This document shows positions 37,856 through 50,501 of a stretch of DNA of 64,000 nucleotides, in pieces (within the stretch, counting starts at the first letter, position 1; each line of letters opens with the position of its first letter). Both the position numbers and the translations under genes were made by a program. The notes under the pieces are model-generated. The model ran no database searches. It was not told the origin of the DNA and was given only the letters and a program-made list of their open reading frames with translations. Source of the DNA: Combretum micranthum (Eukaryota > Streptophyta > Magnoliopsida > Myrtales > Combretaceae); NCBI GenBank assembly GCA_024138025.1, contig JAMXBD010002470.1, forward strand, positions 62,001 to 126,000. The letters run 5' to 3'.

Positions 37856-38098
37856 GGGATAATGTCAAAAATGATACCTAAACTTTCGTAAAATGTTCAA
37901 TTAGGTATCTAAAGTTTGGTTTTGAACAATTTGGTACCTGAATTTTTGCAAAAAGTTCAATCAAGTTATTCAAAGCCAAACTTTAGGTAAGAAAAATGTA
38001 CATGAAAACTTGCTTCATGTATTAAATTATTCAAAATCAAACTTGAGGTTTTTTATTGAATTTTTGCAAAGTCTAGGTACCAATTTTGACATTAACCC
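37856..38098. mobile_element. MITE-like inverted-repeat element
   Basis: The left end GGGATAATGTCAAAAATGAT and the right end, on the opposite strand GGGTTAATGTCAAAATTGGT, are inverted copies over roughly 30 bp; ACCTAAACTTT and AAAGTCTAGGT continue the match. Internal words also repeat inverted (CAAAGTTTGG, CCAAACTTTA). The element is about 243 bp with no coding; the TSD is unclear. Confidence 0.65.
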
Positions 38099-38495
38099 TA
38101 TATTATTTGGCTACTCAAAACAATAAGTATTCAACATTTTTTAAATCTTCTTTCTTTTTTTATTGAATACAATAATGGGATGACCAAATTGATAATACTT
38201 TTAAGTTTGAATATTGTCTAGCAGAAAACGTGGGAGGAGTGGAAATGAGTATAAGATGATTTTTTTAGACAAAAGATTATGGATAAAATAGAAAGAGTTA
38301 TTATAGCCTTTTTTCTTAATTTTTATTTTTCTTGTTATAATAGGAAGGGGGATTCAAATCTAATTTAATTTACTTCAGTGACAAATATTAATACCATTAG
38401 ACTATAAGAACATTCATAATTATCATAGCCCTTATTGATGCAAGGATGAAGCATTTGAGTAAACCGGTTGACCATGTGTAAAGAAGACTTCCAAT

Positions 38496-38794
38496 TAGAC
38501 ACAGGCACCCGTTTTGAATAAAACCGAACCGGACCGGATATGCCAGTTTCGGTCCGGTCCTTGTGGAGCTGGCCGTTCCTAGTTTGGTTCTAGAATGGAG
38601 GAACTACCTATGTTGCAATTTGTTTTTAAAAGAAAGCAGATTAAAGAAAATATTATGTCATGAATGTTTGCGTTTAATTTGAATATGTTTTTGAGTTCTA
38701 TGTGTCTTGGTTTCTTTTTTTCTTTTTTGTAACCGGATGGGTTGGTTCGGGTCCGGTGCGTTCCTAGTTCAGAATCGAATTGTGCCTATGTCTA
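38496..38794. mobile_element. MITE-like element, GGTCCGG-rich
   Basis: The ends TAGACACAGGCAC (38496) and, on the opposite strand at 38794, TAGACATAGGCAC are inverted copies. Inside are ACCGAACCGGACCGG and, inverted, GGTTCGGGTCCGGTG. The element is 299 bp and non-coding. An 8-bp TSD was looked for and not seen. Confidence 0.6.
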
Positions 38795-39075
38795 CTGATT
38801 AGTATCTTTCAAACGGTGCAAAATTTAAAAAATTAAGCATGTTTACGTTTTCTAGAAAATATTGGTAATGTTAGAGCTGAGGTGAATGAGGTAGAGTATT
38901 AGTGTTAATTTGCATTTCCTTCCTTCAAATACTATTAATGGATTGTGTATTCAGAATGAAAGGAAAAAAAATTAATAAATTAAGTGAATAAATCACTAAT
39001 GAATTAATTTAAATATATATAAATTTTCCTTATGGTATAATTAAGCCGTATATCTTTAATGTAAGGTTTTAAAAA

Positions 39076-39407
39076 GGTAAATGATGTACCTAAACTCGAA
39101 AATTCAATTTGATACCAAAATATTAAAGTGGTCGATTTAATACCCAATCAAACTTTTCATAACTATTTTTATATCTTTTTAGCATTGTATATTCTCTTTG
39201 CTGTTGTGGAGGAGATTGTCTATTATTTAACTTTTCCTAACATCGTCTACTACAAATAGACTATCTCTTCCACCTCAGTAAACAGTATTAGCAAGATAGT
39301 AGAATTAGTTGTGAAAAGTTTGATTAAAAATTAAATTGATCATTTCAAATTTTGGGTATTGAATTAAATTTTTGTTAAATTTAAGATATCAAATTTAGCA
39401 TTTATCC
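39076..39407. mobile_element. long foldback MITE
   Basis: Nearly the whole 332 bp folds on itself. The arms match over about 100 bp (GGTAAATGATG with, on the opposite strand, GGATAAATGCT; AATCAAACTTTTCATAACTA with AATCAAACTTTTCACAACTA). The inner part matches too (GTTGTGGAGGAGATTGTCTA with GAGGTGGAAGAGATAGTCTA inverted). A possible TSD is TTTTAAA (39067-39073 and 39409-39415). Confidence 0.75.
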
Positions 39408-39419
39408 ATTTTAAAGTTA

Positions 39420-42400
39420 ATATTGTAGTGCCATGGAAACTATTCTCAAACTTAAGTAGGAGAATTGGTGGAATGCTTTATTATGCCTTGACACGGAAAT
39501 GGATGAACGCTTTGTTTTCCCGGAAAATCAGTAAACTCACACTTAACATGAAAGTAAATTCATGATGGTTTTGCCACTAGGATTACAGATTGGAAGTATA
39601 ATTATAATGTCAAGTATTCGAATCAAAGCAATGTTGCACATGGCATTGCGACTCATTATGCATTAAGGGACTATTAGTGTTGGGCATTATGATTAAAGCA
39701 AATCTTGCCAATTATCTCAGTACATGAAACACCCCAAAAACAAAGGAGAAATCCATATCTCATGGGAACAAGACAAGTAGTTTGGACCTAAAGTGTGGAC
39801 TTATTTCGAAGGATTTTAAAATTCAATTTGTATGTTCGGTTGGCAGGAATGAAAATAAATAAAATTAGAATAGAAGTAATGGTTATTATTTTGTTTGATT
39901 ACACTCTAAATAAGTAATAAATTAGGGATATTCTGTAAAATTGTAGTCAAGTGATTTGGTTGTGTTATAATATTAAGGCGAAAAAAAAAAACTAATGAAT
40001 AACTCTTTATTTGATTTAAAGAATCATTTCACAACTTTTTTATTTGACAAAAATGGAAATTTCATGAAGTCATTATTTTATAAATTTATATTTATTTATC
40101 TATTTATTATCTTTTCCCAATGATGAAGTGACTATGGGATGGTCCTGTAAATAGGGAAATCACTATTTCATTCCATCCAACTTTTAGAATTTAGGTGGCG
40201 TTCTTGTTTTTTCTTTTCTATTTCATCTTAAACTTTACTTAAGTAAACATTTCACCCACCACTTCAAAAAGTAAAGCAACTATTCAAATCATAATTTGGT
40301 CTCTCGCTACCCCAAGAAGCAAAGTTTTATTCTAGGCTGGTGCTTTCACTCTTGTCTTTTTTGGTGGAAGCATGGACGAGGTTCATTTTGCACTATTAGT
40401 ATTCTTTTTTCCCCCTCTTTAGTCATGTCCCATGATTTAGCCAAAATAAATTGATGTTCGGAATCTCGGGTTGCCCGAAATCTAACTGCCTCACTTTTGA
40501 AAGGACTAGTATTTTCAATTTGAATCTTTGCATATTAATATTGCATTTGTTTTTATACGAGGTAGAAAAAGTAAGTAGATGGATCTTGTAAGAGTGCACA
40601 GTTCAATACATGTGATCTTTGGTAAAAATTATAGTGCGAATTTCGAGAGATTGCATCATTTTCATATAAATAAATAAATAAATATATATAAGATGATGAA
40701 ATTTATAGATGTGTAAAAATCACATTATATTAAATGGGTTAGGCAATGATGAGTTCCAATTTAGTCATGAGAGTTTTGAATTGATGGGTTTAGAATGGGC
40801 TTTGTTAAGAATGCCCATTGTTCCTAACCTTTTTTAGCCATGTTTAAGCTTACAATTGTTATAGGATATTAACCTAGTCACTCTTAGCCATAAGTAATCA
40901 AAGCAATTTAAGTATGGTTGTTCAATACTCCTCTCAAAAATGCCCATTGATCTCTCATGACGAAGCCGAATTCAAGTCAATTTACTCTACTAAACTCCCA
41001 CTTCATCGCCTATCATAGCAACATGAGAGTATATTGAGATTGTATGTTCCTCTTGTATAATTGCTTACTATTTCATCTTTGGTATCGATAATTATCTCTC
41101 GAGAAGCATTGTTGAGGAAAAAACCTTAGCCACCCTTTTTCTTACTTAGCAATGTAAACTAATTTTTAATGTTCTTTCTTTCTTTCTTTCTTTTTTTTTT
41201 TTTTTTTTTTTTTGTGGTGCAATGTTACCAAAATCACAATGCAATTTAAATTGTAGCTATTTATTTATAAATAGAAAGACAACTTCTTTAAAACTTTATT
41301 AAATGGATTGGATCCCACTTACAAATTATTGATTTTGATTTTAAAAAGAAAAAAATTAGAAAGGGAACCATATGGATTCTGTTGAATCTAATACCATGTC
41401 ATAGCCCCATCCACTCGATAGGGTAGAGTTAGACCTTTGATAAAAAAATCTTGGACCTAACAATTCACATCTAGTTAGGTCAAATTGGACCCCATGCTTA
41501 TGTTACACAAGTAAATCCTAGAAATAATTTTGCTTGCATTAAATTATGAAAAGAAAATTAAATTTACATGAAAGGAGTACATCTAGTAAACAGTTAAGTT
41601 GACTATTGTTGTTCCCTTGATTCTGCCAATAAAGTAGATTCGATCTGGGCTTATCAATGTTTAGGCCTGCAAAAGAAGAATGAGTTAGCGGGAATTGGGG
41701 GTTATCTAATGTGGCCATTCTAACTGTCAAGTTAATGTCTCATAAAAAGTGAGCAAACAAAGGAGTAGAGTTTTGGTAAATTATTACTAAATGATCGAGA
41801 AAGACCCCTAAGAGGGTATTTATATGGGCATGACAATACGTAGTTTTCAAGAATAGATGCATGGTCATGGAGTATATGGCAATTGCAAAAGTAGTGGGTA
41901 TTGAGCCACTAAGTCACTTTCCTAAATTGACAAAAATGGGGTGGAATATACAACATTGAGTGTAACAATCATGAACGAGCAAACAAAGCAATCCGCTTGG
42001 CCTTGTCATGGACGATCAAGCAAGACTTGGAAGTTGGCTTATATAGGCTATTAGATTGGCCTATGTTCAAATGAAGTCAAGTCTGAGCTTAAAAAGCTCT
42101 ACATTTAGATTTACCCATCAACAACTATTGTGCTCAACAAAATAAATGATTCTTCTTTAGTCAATCACATTCTTTGTCTTATACTTCAAACTCGAGCCTC
42201 ATAAAAAGTTAAGATATATTCTAAAGATATGATAGAGCGTGCAAAAAAACCCTTATTATTGAGGAACTTACAATCCCATTCTTTTTGGAATATATAAAAA
42301 TCGCAACAATCTTTATATTTTGAAAAATCGAACATTTAAATGCTGAAAGCCTTGGACGAGGCTTGAATATTAACAATTATGAATTATTAATATTAAAGAT

Positions 42401-43170
42401 GGAAAATTGCAATCGGTTGAACTTAGAAGCTTTTAATTATATGTTTGTTTATATAAGCTTAATTCCTCTATAAAAGGAAGAGTGGGGAGGGACTCAATTG
42501 TACTAATTTCGAAATAATCCTCTACGATATGTGTGTGTGTGTATATGTGTATAATGATGGCTGAATAGGATTCTCTTTTTTTAACGTACGCCTCTCGATA
42601 GTTTTCATTTCAATGAAATCATTGAACTATACATCTATTCCTACAATTAAACCTACCCTTTTTTGTCCCCCTGTTTGTCTAGTTTCTTCCCATGTATATT
42701 GCTTTCAAAGTCATTAAAATGAATTTATTTGGCTATGTAGGGCCATATGGGGTCCCAAAATTCATCTACTAAAAATCATGTACATGATGGATGATAAGTC
42801 ATTGACAAAACTTTTAGCATTTTTCTATCACAACAATTACTGTCTATATTTTTTCAAAATATATATATACTTATTTTATTTATTGAAGCATATTAAATAA
42901 TAAGTACCTATTTAGATCCAAAAATTCATTTAAAAAAAATGGACATATTTCTTGAATAAAGATAGATGGTGTTAACTTGGAAAAATTTTTTACACAATCA
43001 CGAGATGAAATAAAGGCTGTAATAGAGAAAGATCCCATATTGGAATAATAAACAAAATAAAAATTTGAAAAAAACTTATATCTATATATAGTATTTCAAT
43101 GCAACTTTTACTTATTAATAAAAAAACGCCTACAGATAGACCTTTCCTTATTATAATAATTGTACAACAA
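39420..43170. other. intergenic DNA with simple repeats
   Basis: No gene was recognised. (TTTC)n followed by poly-T lies at about 41178-41212, (TAAA)n near 40670, and (TG)n near 42531. One stretch near 42240-42660 looks like an LTR and is listed separately. Confidence 0.45.
42240..42660 (+). repeat. possible solo or fragmentary LTR
   Basis: CTATAAAAGGAAGAGTGGGG at about 42470 is a TATA-box and start-site arrangement common in plant LTRs; downstream it runs into CTCTCGATAGTTTTCATTTC. No flanking coding region, paired LTR or TSD was found, so this is tentative. Confidence 0.3.
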
Positions 43171-43700
43171 AATACTAGTATAGGTTGGGTTGTGGGTAGA
43201 AAGTCAAAATTAAAATACTAGTATTTAGTTGAGTTGCAGACATAGAATAAAAAGAAAATACCACATCGTTAAATTCAGAGCATAGAGTCTAAAATATAAC
43301 TGCAACCGTCCCTGGTTTTATGTATAGAGTAAAAGGAAAATACCATGATCGGTTAAGTTTAGAGTACTAAGTCTAAAATAAACTACAGCCGCTCCTGGTT
43401 TATGTATAGAGTAAAAGAAAAATATCACAATCGGTTAAATTCAGAGCTCTGTGTCTAAAATATGACCATAGTCTTCCTGATTTATGTATAGAGTAAAAGG
43501 AAAATACCACGATTCGTTAAGTTTAGAATGCTGAGTTTAAAATATAGCCACAATCGCCCCTGGTTTGTGTATAAAGTAAAAAGAAAATACCATGATCCGT
43601 TAAGATCGGAGCACCGAGTCTAAAATATAACCGCAGCCACCCTTGGTTTATGTATAAAGTAAAAGGAAAATACCATGATCGGTTAAGTTCAAAGCTTTAT
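43170..43700. repeat. 82-83-bp tandem array upstream of ROP
   Basis: About five full copies of a unit starting TAGAGTAAAAGGAAAATACC and ending TGGTTTATGTA, with starts near 43247 (diverged), 43326, 43408, 43490, 43573 and 43656. Two more decayed half-units (AAAATACTAGTAT) precede it at 43173 and 43217. The array ends about 350 bp before the ROP start codon. Confidence 0.85.
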
Positions 43701-44046
43701 GTGAGAGCCGTTACCACCAATATTAATATTACTAATAGTAGGATATTACCTTCCATAAGAAGCAAGTAAAAAAACAATAATGATAATGATGATGATAATC
43801 ATACCATAGTAAAAATCCCACTCTTCATAAGCCAAAGTTTCACATGAGTGAGAATCATGAGATCACCACCACTGCACTGTAAAAGTCATAAAAAAAGGCC
43901 AATCAATTTAACCACCCTAGAGACCAAAATTTGACTTTCAGCTAAACATATTCTTGAAAAAACAAACTTTGTTTCTTTTGATTGCCTTTGTCTATTTTTT
44001 TCTCTATCTTTTTTTTTTTTTTAAATAGCCTTTTGGATTGATTTCA

Positions 44047-47000
44047 ATGGCTGCAAGTGCTTCAAGGTTCATCAAATGTGTGACAGTTGGTGATGGAGCT
44101 GTGGGGAAGACTTGTATGCTCATTTGCTACACAAGCAACAAGTTTCCAACTGTATGTTACTTTAGTTTTTCCATTACTTCATTAATTCTTATCAGCTTTT
44201 ATGATTGCTGGAAAAATGTTTAGTTATGTATTAAGTTTCCATCTTATATAGGCATGCTGTTTGAACCAATTTCGAATCAGTTTTCAGTTTTAAAACTATA
44301 ACTTCACCAGGATCACTCATTCTGCAGACTAGTCTTTTGCTTCTTGTGTTAGAACATAGAGTGAAATAACAAAACAGGATCTATCTGACCCTCTTCACCT
44401 ATTGACAAACAATTTTTTACTTTTTTGGGGCTCTAAGTGTAGGCTTGTGTTGGTTTTATCAGGATTACATACCTACAGTGTTTGATAACTTCAGTGCAAA
44501 TGTAGTTGTTGAAGGCACCACTGTCAACTTGGGACTATGGGACACAGCAGGTATAAATTTTACACACTCTCATGGACACTCTTTGTTAATTGAAAAAAAA
44601 AAAAAAAAATTCTATTCCACCCTTATTTCTTTTGGAATCACGCATTAGCTATACAGTTTCTATTCACTGCTTCAATTGTTTCATAATACTTGCATCATAA
44701 ATGGAAGGATATCGGAAGATTATGCAACTTTCATGTACCCTTTTACTATCTATCAAAATAAAATTTTCATTCTAGTCTTATTCCTTAAGGAAACGGACTT
44801 CGGTTATACAGTTTCTATTCACTACTTCATTTGTTTCATAATACTTACATCGTACATGGAAGGATATCCTAAGATTATGCAACTCTCATGCACCCCTTTT
44901 TTGTTAATCGAAAAAAATTTTTCCATTCCAACTTACTCCTTAAGGAAATGCATTTTATTTATATAGTTTCTATTCATTGCTTCAGTTGTTTCATAATACT
45001 TACATCGGACATGGAAGCATATCTTAAGATTATGCAACTCTCATGTACCCTTTTTTGTTAATTGAAAGAAAACTTTTCCACTCCACCCTTATTTCTTATG
45101 GAAGTGCGCTTTAGCTATACAATTTTTATTCGCTTCTTCAAATGTTTCATAATACTTGCATCATAAATAGAAGGATATCTTAAGATTATGCATTTTATAA
45201 TCTCACAAGACTTCGCTCACAAGACGTGGAGTTCATGACTTTTCCTATTTTGTGTTCTGAATACTATGTTATATCATTTATTTTGTTTTTAATTTTTTGA
45301 CGACAGGGCAAGAGGATTATAACAGATTGAGGCCCTTGAGCTATAGAGGGGTAGATGTGTTTGTTTTGGCTTTCTCCCTGGTCAGCAAAGCCAGCTTTGA
45401 GAATGTCCTTAAAAAGGTTGTTTCGGGTTCGATTTTGTTCTTTAATCAACATTGCCAAGAATCATGAACAATTGCTAATGTTTCTTCAATTTCTTATGGT
45501 CATTTCTTGGCCAGTGGATCCATGAACTGCAACACTATGCCCCCGGAATCCCTGTTATCCTTGTCGGCACCAAGTTAGGTAAATAAAAGAGGAACTTAAG
45601 TCTCTGTTTTCTGTGTCACAGGCTTATTTCATTATAATGTCAATAGGTCATTTCATACTTTTTGTCACTTAAATCATCATGAATGAGGGTATTCTATTAT
45701 TAATCGGTATGTTACCTGGGACATGATATTTACACATGGATGTACACTTAATGAAATGAAAGGGCTCTTGTTCTTACCTCATTTTCAATGTCATATCAAT
45801 AATTCCATGATCATCAGCAATATTCCCTTTTGCTGTTGAAGGTATTGTATGCTAGGAATGGTTGGTTGATTGGAATAGTGCTATAAGCCTTCATACATTA
45901 TTGCAGACAAAGCCACTAGTTTTAAGCAAGTGGACAAATTGAATAGACTAATATGAAGTGACCAAATGTTTAATCATGAGTTAGGTATAACAACATAGGC
46001 CTTGTCATGTATTGCTATATGGATTTTAATTACTCATGTAAGTGGTTTAAATCACATAATCTATGTGTGATACAATTTTTATTTTTTTTTTAGATCTTCG
46101 TGAGGATAAACATTACTTGGCCGATCACCCTGGATTAATCCCGGTTACAACTGCTCAGGTAGGCTTCAATTTGTTGTCCAATAAATATAACACCATACTA
46201 CATCTAGAACCTTAAGTTTATTAGATTTTGTGTGCTTATCGATTAACACTGGACATATTCCTCTATTTGCCGTAAGTGGTGAATATCTTTACTTGTGCTA
46301 ATTTATGTATTAATGTTATAGGGAGAGGAATTGCGAAAACAGATAGGTGCGGCATATTATATCGAGTGCAGTTCAAAAACTCAACAGGTAAACTATTTAC
46401 CGACTTATATAACCACCGATTAATGTCACAAATAGTTGAACTTTGATGTTAAAATGAATAATGATGATGCAGCAAATTCTTTTTAAAGGCTTGATGAAAT
46501 GGGGTTGCTAAATAGTAGCACAAAGTGCTATAACTAGAAATAATGTCAAGACCACCATTCCATGTGTTTCCAATTTCACACCTGGGGCTTTAAGTTGATA
46601 AGTAACATACTCCATCCTATTTTTACTTAACAAATTTACTATATCTTCATATTTCTGCTATTCAACCAATAACCGTTGATTATAATATCATTATAAAATA
46701 AACTTTTACTATAATTATAAACAAGATGAAGGTAATAAAATTGACAAGTAAAAGTTTAATTCACTATTATACTTAATAGTTTCAGACTTCATGTGAAAAA
46801 TTAATAAAATATCCAAGGTTAACTCAATATAAAGCATTTAAAGGAGAAAAAGTTATAGGATATTCACACATTATGAAATGCTGCGGACACCGCATCATTA
46901 TGCTGCTCTTTGTTCCTCTCCATGTTGACTTACTTTCCTCGTTAACTCCTGCTGCCTGAGATGGTTTAACCATTTCCCCCGTCTTGTGAGGTTAAGTATT

Positions 47001-47538
47001 TTTTCCCTCGTCAATACTTATATCAATTGTATTTACAGAATGTTAAAGCGGTGTTTGATGCTGCAATCAAAGTGGTGATAAAACCACCAGCACAAAAGCA
47101 AAAGGAGAAGAAAAAAAAGCCGTCCCGAGGATGCCTACAGTTAGTCAACTGATCACCTTAATCTCATCTTAATAAGACTTTTTGAAAACCTATATGCATA
47201 TGTTGATAATTACTCATACCATGCTGGCTTAGCCGCTTAGGCGCCAAATAAATGACATCTATCCGTGAAAAGAGAAAAGAAAAAAAGGTTGATTAGGAAA
47301 GTACACGCATTGTAAAGAAAAAAAGATAATAGCCTGAACATGGTCATTCCCTCAAGATTCAAGACCTTTTCAAGCCAACTAAAGCCTCAAACTTCCTTCA
47401 GTTTTTTTATCCACTCATGTCTATTTTCTTTCATACTGATTACTCCTGTCATTTTAGTTGCTTGCTATGTGATTAACCTGGTGATGTATGCACTGCAGAA
47501 ATATGTTCACTGGGAAGAACTTCATTTGCCTGAACTGA
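44047..47538 (+). CDS. ROP: type II RAC/ROP small GTPase
   Basis: Eight exons: 44047-44151, 44463-44550, 45307-45416, 45515-45578, 46094-46158, 46322-46387, 47039-47139 and 47499-47538, joining in frame to 212 residues. A plant Rho-family switch that cycles between GDP and GTP at the plasma membrane. Visible motifs: P-loop GDGAVGKT, effector region [41 protein letters not shown] with the Rho insert HYLADHPG, and [19 protein letters not shown]. The C-terminus has the polybasic run [14 protein letters not shown] and then [14 protein letters not shown], split by intron 7. Such a split and a GC-CG box in place of a CaaX end mark type II ROPs (Arabidopsis ROP9-11). Here the second box reads TG instead of CG. 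If intron 7 were kept, the protein would end [11 protein letters not shown] 44047 is the family start. AATAAA-like GAATAAACG lies near 47682. Confidence 0.93.
44585..45195. repeat. about 155-bp tandem repeat in ROP intron 2
   Basis: The word TATACAGTTTCTATTCAC (or close) starts at 44650, 44815, 44960 and 45116, each followed by TTGTTTCATAATACTT and AGATTATGCAACT. Unit length varies between 145 and 165 bp. It fills most of the 756-bp intron 2. Confidence 0.85.
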
Positions 47539-50501
47539 ATAATATAAAATGTGGCAACTTTATCTGTCTGCTCGCGACATGTTCATGCAACCTCAAAACT
47601 CCAAATCCAGGATCGCCGATATATGTCGTTTTATTTAATTTTCTTTGTAGGGTCGATTTACTTATTTTCCGTTTGTAAGATAGAATAAACGTATTGTATA
47701 TAGCCTATATACCATTATGGTTTTCCCAATATTTTGGATAAGCAACATGAAGTTGTCGCTTTCACATTTTAATGAAATTATTCACCGTTCTATTATATTA
47801 AACCTACGGATCAAGAGAATATTACAAGGACAAATACTTTCATTGGCACAGCCAGACCTTCCATAATGAGATCTTTTATAGATAATCAACCTCCTATTCA
47901 ACCAAATCAGGGTGCTAGAGTATGAGAAATGAAGATGGCCTGTGGCGTGACTTCACAACTGATGACAACTCCAGTCTTCGAGATGGGAGATTTTGCATTC
48001 ACTTCTCTGCTGTGCAATTCTTCACGCCATTGGTTTCATTTAATGTAACCATCTCGGTGTCACTGCAGCAAACCTGAATACCCAGATCTCAAGCCGTACA
48101 ACCACAGTACGCTGTGTACTCAACTAGTTATACACAAGCACAAGAGATGTCCTAATCGAGGAACTTCTGTAAGTGCAGGGTGCTCCTACACTATCATTTA
48201 GCACCCAAAGAGTAATCGATCACTTACTGAACCAGAAAACAGAACTACTCAAAACATCTAAACACGAGAAGATATATCTGTGGTTAATTTCAATGACACC
48301 TGACATGGAACCACTTAACTAGTCCATTATAGAAGCTAATCTACTTTGCATTCCAGACAGAGCCGAATCTAATAACAGGAATAAATTTGTAGTACAGAAC
48401 AGAACAAGAATTACAAAACAACCCAAAAACCATGCTGTATACACTGAAATTGCCTAGGTGCTCAAAAGTAAACAGCTACCTCTCTTGCTAACCAAAACAA
48501 GTGCATTGACCCTGTGACTGAAAATGCGAATTTTACATTCTCGGTGGCACATGACACTTTGCATGAGTTAAAAGAACTAGCAAGTATAATAGCAAACAGT
48601 TCACTTCTGATCTCAAACCTTGATCACTACCATCCTCAATATACAAAACCCAACTGAGAAAAGTAAACCAAGTGAGGAGAGGGGGAGAGGGTGGGGGGAA
48701 GGAAAATACACTTATGAGTTCAACATTTGTCCCTAGGAAAAAAGTATCAACACAGCAACTATACAGATAATCTAGAAGAAAGAAGAAACAGAAAAATAGT
48801 CACAGCACAATGAAAATTAACAAGACTCCATCCAGCAGGCTTTCCCTGAAACGTAACTCCAGTTACCTCCACCACATGAGGTCCTCTGCAACTATTTTTC
48901 CTCAACAACTTTGATAATAATTTGATCTATCCAGTTGAGCCAGTAAGTAGCCCTTACTTGCATGCTTGATTTTCAGCATCCAACAAGGAACACTAAAAAA
49001 TGTCACATTAAAAATAAAGAAAAGGCAGCGCCAGAATAGAGATCAACATGATCTTAAAATTAAGTCCGCACTTGTCAGCAAACACTCCATGGACAGCAGA
49101 AAGGGCCAAAAATCAGAGTATGAATAAAATGAGATACAAAGCATAACTAAGCCATTCAGATCAAAGACAAGCATAAGTACGCAAATTTGATGACATTCTG
49201 ATTTATATGTTACGGACGATAGAAAATTTGAGAATAAATTAAAGCACATTAAAGAAGCTTCTGCACAAAGCAACTATCCAACTATCCATTGTCAGAAGCA
49301 AGTTAAGGATGGATGGTTTGGCCCATCTATTCACCAAACACCAGAATTGAACCAATTCTGTCTGGGCAACACAAATAAAATGCTTTCCATCTGTTAAAAT
49401 ATCTACAAAGGGAGGAGGATCTGCAGCACCAGAGTATTTTACTGAAAGGTCACTGTACCCTGGACATGTTCCTCTGTGGTCAAGCTGATACAGCATAGCA
49501 TGGGGATTGCACACACTGGACATTAAAGTACTTGTTCACCACCCAAAATCATGAGTAGGTTAAATGGTAACCTCCAAAAGTCAGCTGCTGTCCAACCTCA
49601 GAACTGCAGAACAAGAAAACATTAAGTATTTTCAATGGTGAAGAAGATACCACAACACCACCAAAAAAAGAAAAGGAAAAGAAAAGAAAAGAAGAAGAAA
49701 CACTGACTACTAAGATTAACCCATTAGGACAATTGGCAGTTTCAAACATCAACACTGGACTTATTTTCTGTATGTTAATGAATACTATAAAGAAGCACTC
49801 TACTCAACTATAATCAAGAATGAGGCCAAAAAAAAAAAAAAAAAAACCTATAATCAAGAAACAAAGTCCTTTATAAACAGAAATCTTTGATTTCACTGTT
49901 TTATTACAAAATTTTATCATATTGACACACTGGCTAACTCTCAAAGACAGACATTCTAAAAGCAGCCAGCAGAGTTTCTCAATCTCCTCACCTGGCCTTT
50001 GAGAACCAAAGGAGTTTCAAAGCCCCTCCTTGTATCCCACTACCAAAATCACTTCTCAGAGGCCCAAATCACAGGACTTTATGAAAAAGTACACCTACGT
50101 GGAAGACAGTAGGATATTTTAGACAAATATACTCGACTCTTCCATCTTATAGCCTTTCACACTGTCTTTCCAAAACCATTAGAAGATATAAAACATAAAG
50201 GGGAGAAAAGGAAGGAAGAAAGAAAGACCAAACCAAAAACATATCTGTAAATAAATGAGAAAGAATCCTTTGAATTTAAAATCACTACCAGTTCTAAGTT
50301 CCAAACATTCCCCCAGTGCCTCCTCCATCCTTTTTCAAACAAAAACATAATGACTTATACTATGATGAGAAAGAGTAAACTATACTCTAAGTAGGTTGAC
50401 CTAAAAGAGAAACCTAATTTAACCGAAAGTATGAAGCTGTGTATGAATTTAGAAGGACTTACAAGCATTTATGGAGCACTAAATTGAGCTGTTCAGCCTT
50501 T
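47539..50501. other. 3' flanks of ROP and SUO
   Basis: No protein gene can be supported. About 47539-47800 is probably ROP 3' UTR. From 47860 to 50500 the base composition is less AT-rich than the intergenic DNA and looks transcribed, probably as SUO 3' UTR. On the minus strand a GTAAGT follows the SUO stop by about 40 bases (near 50460), and a plausible acceptor TTCTTGTTCTGCAG lies near 49608, so an intron inside the 3' UTR is possible. Confidence 0.4.

Noticed and set aside
41380..41400. CTAATACCATG, a minus primer-site-like word followed by TGTCATAGCC
   Set aside because: No paired LTR or purine tract was found nearby, so no element is claimed.
47340..47678. 112-codon plus frame over the ROP end
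   Set aside because: It covers intron 7 and exon 8 in another frame; the ROP splice model explains the locus.
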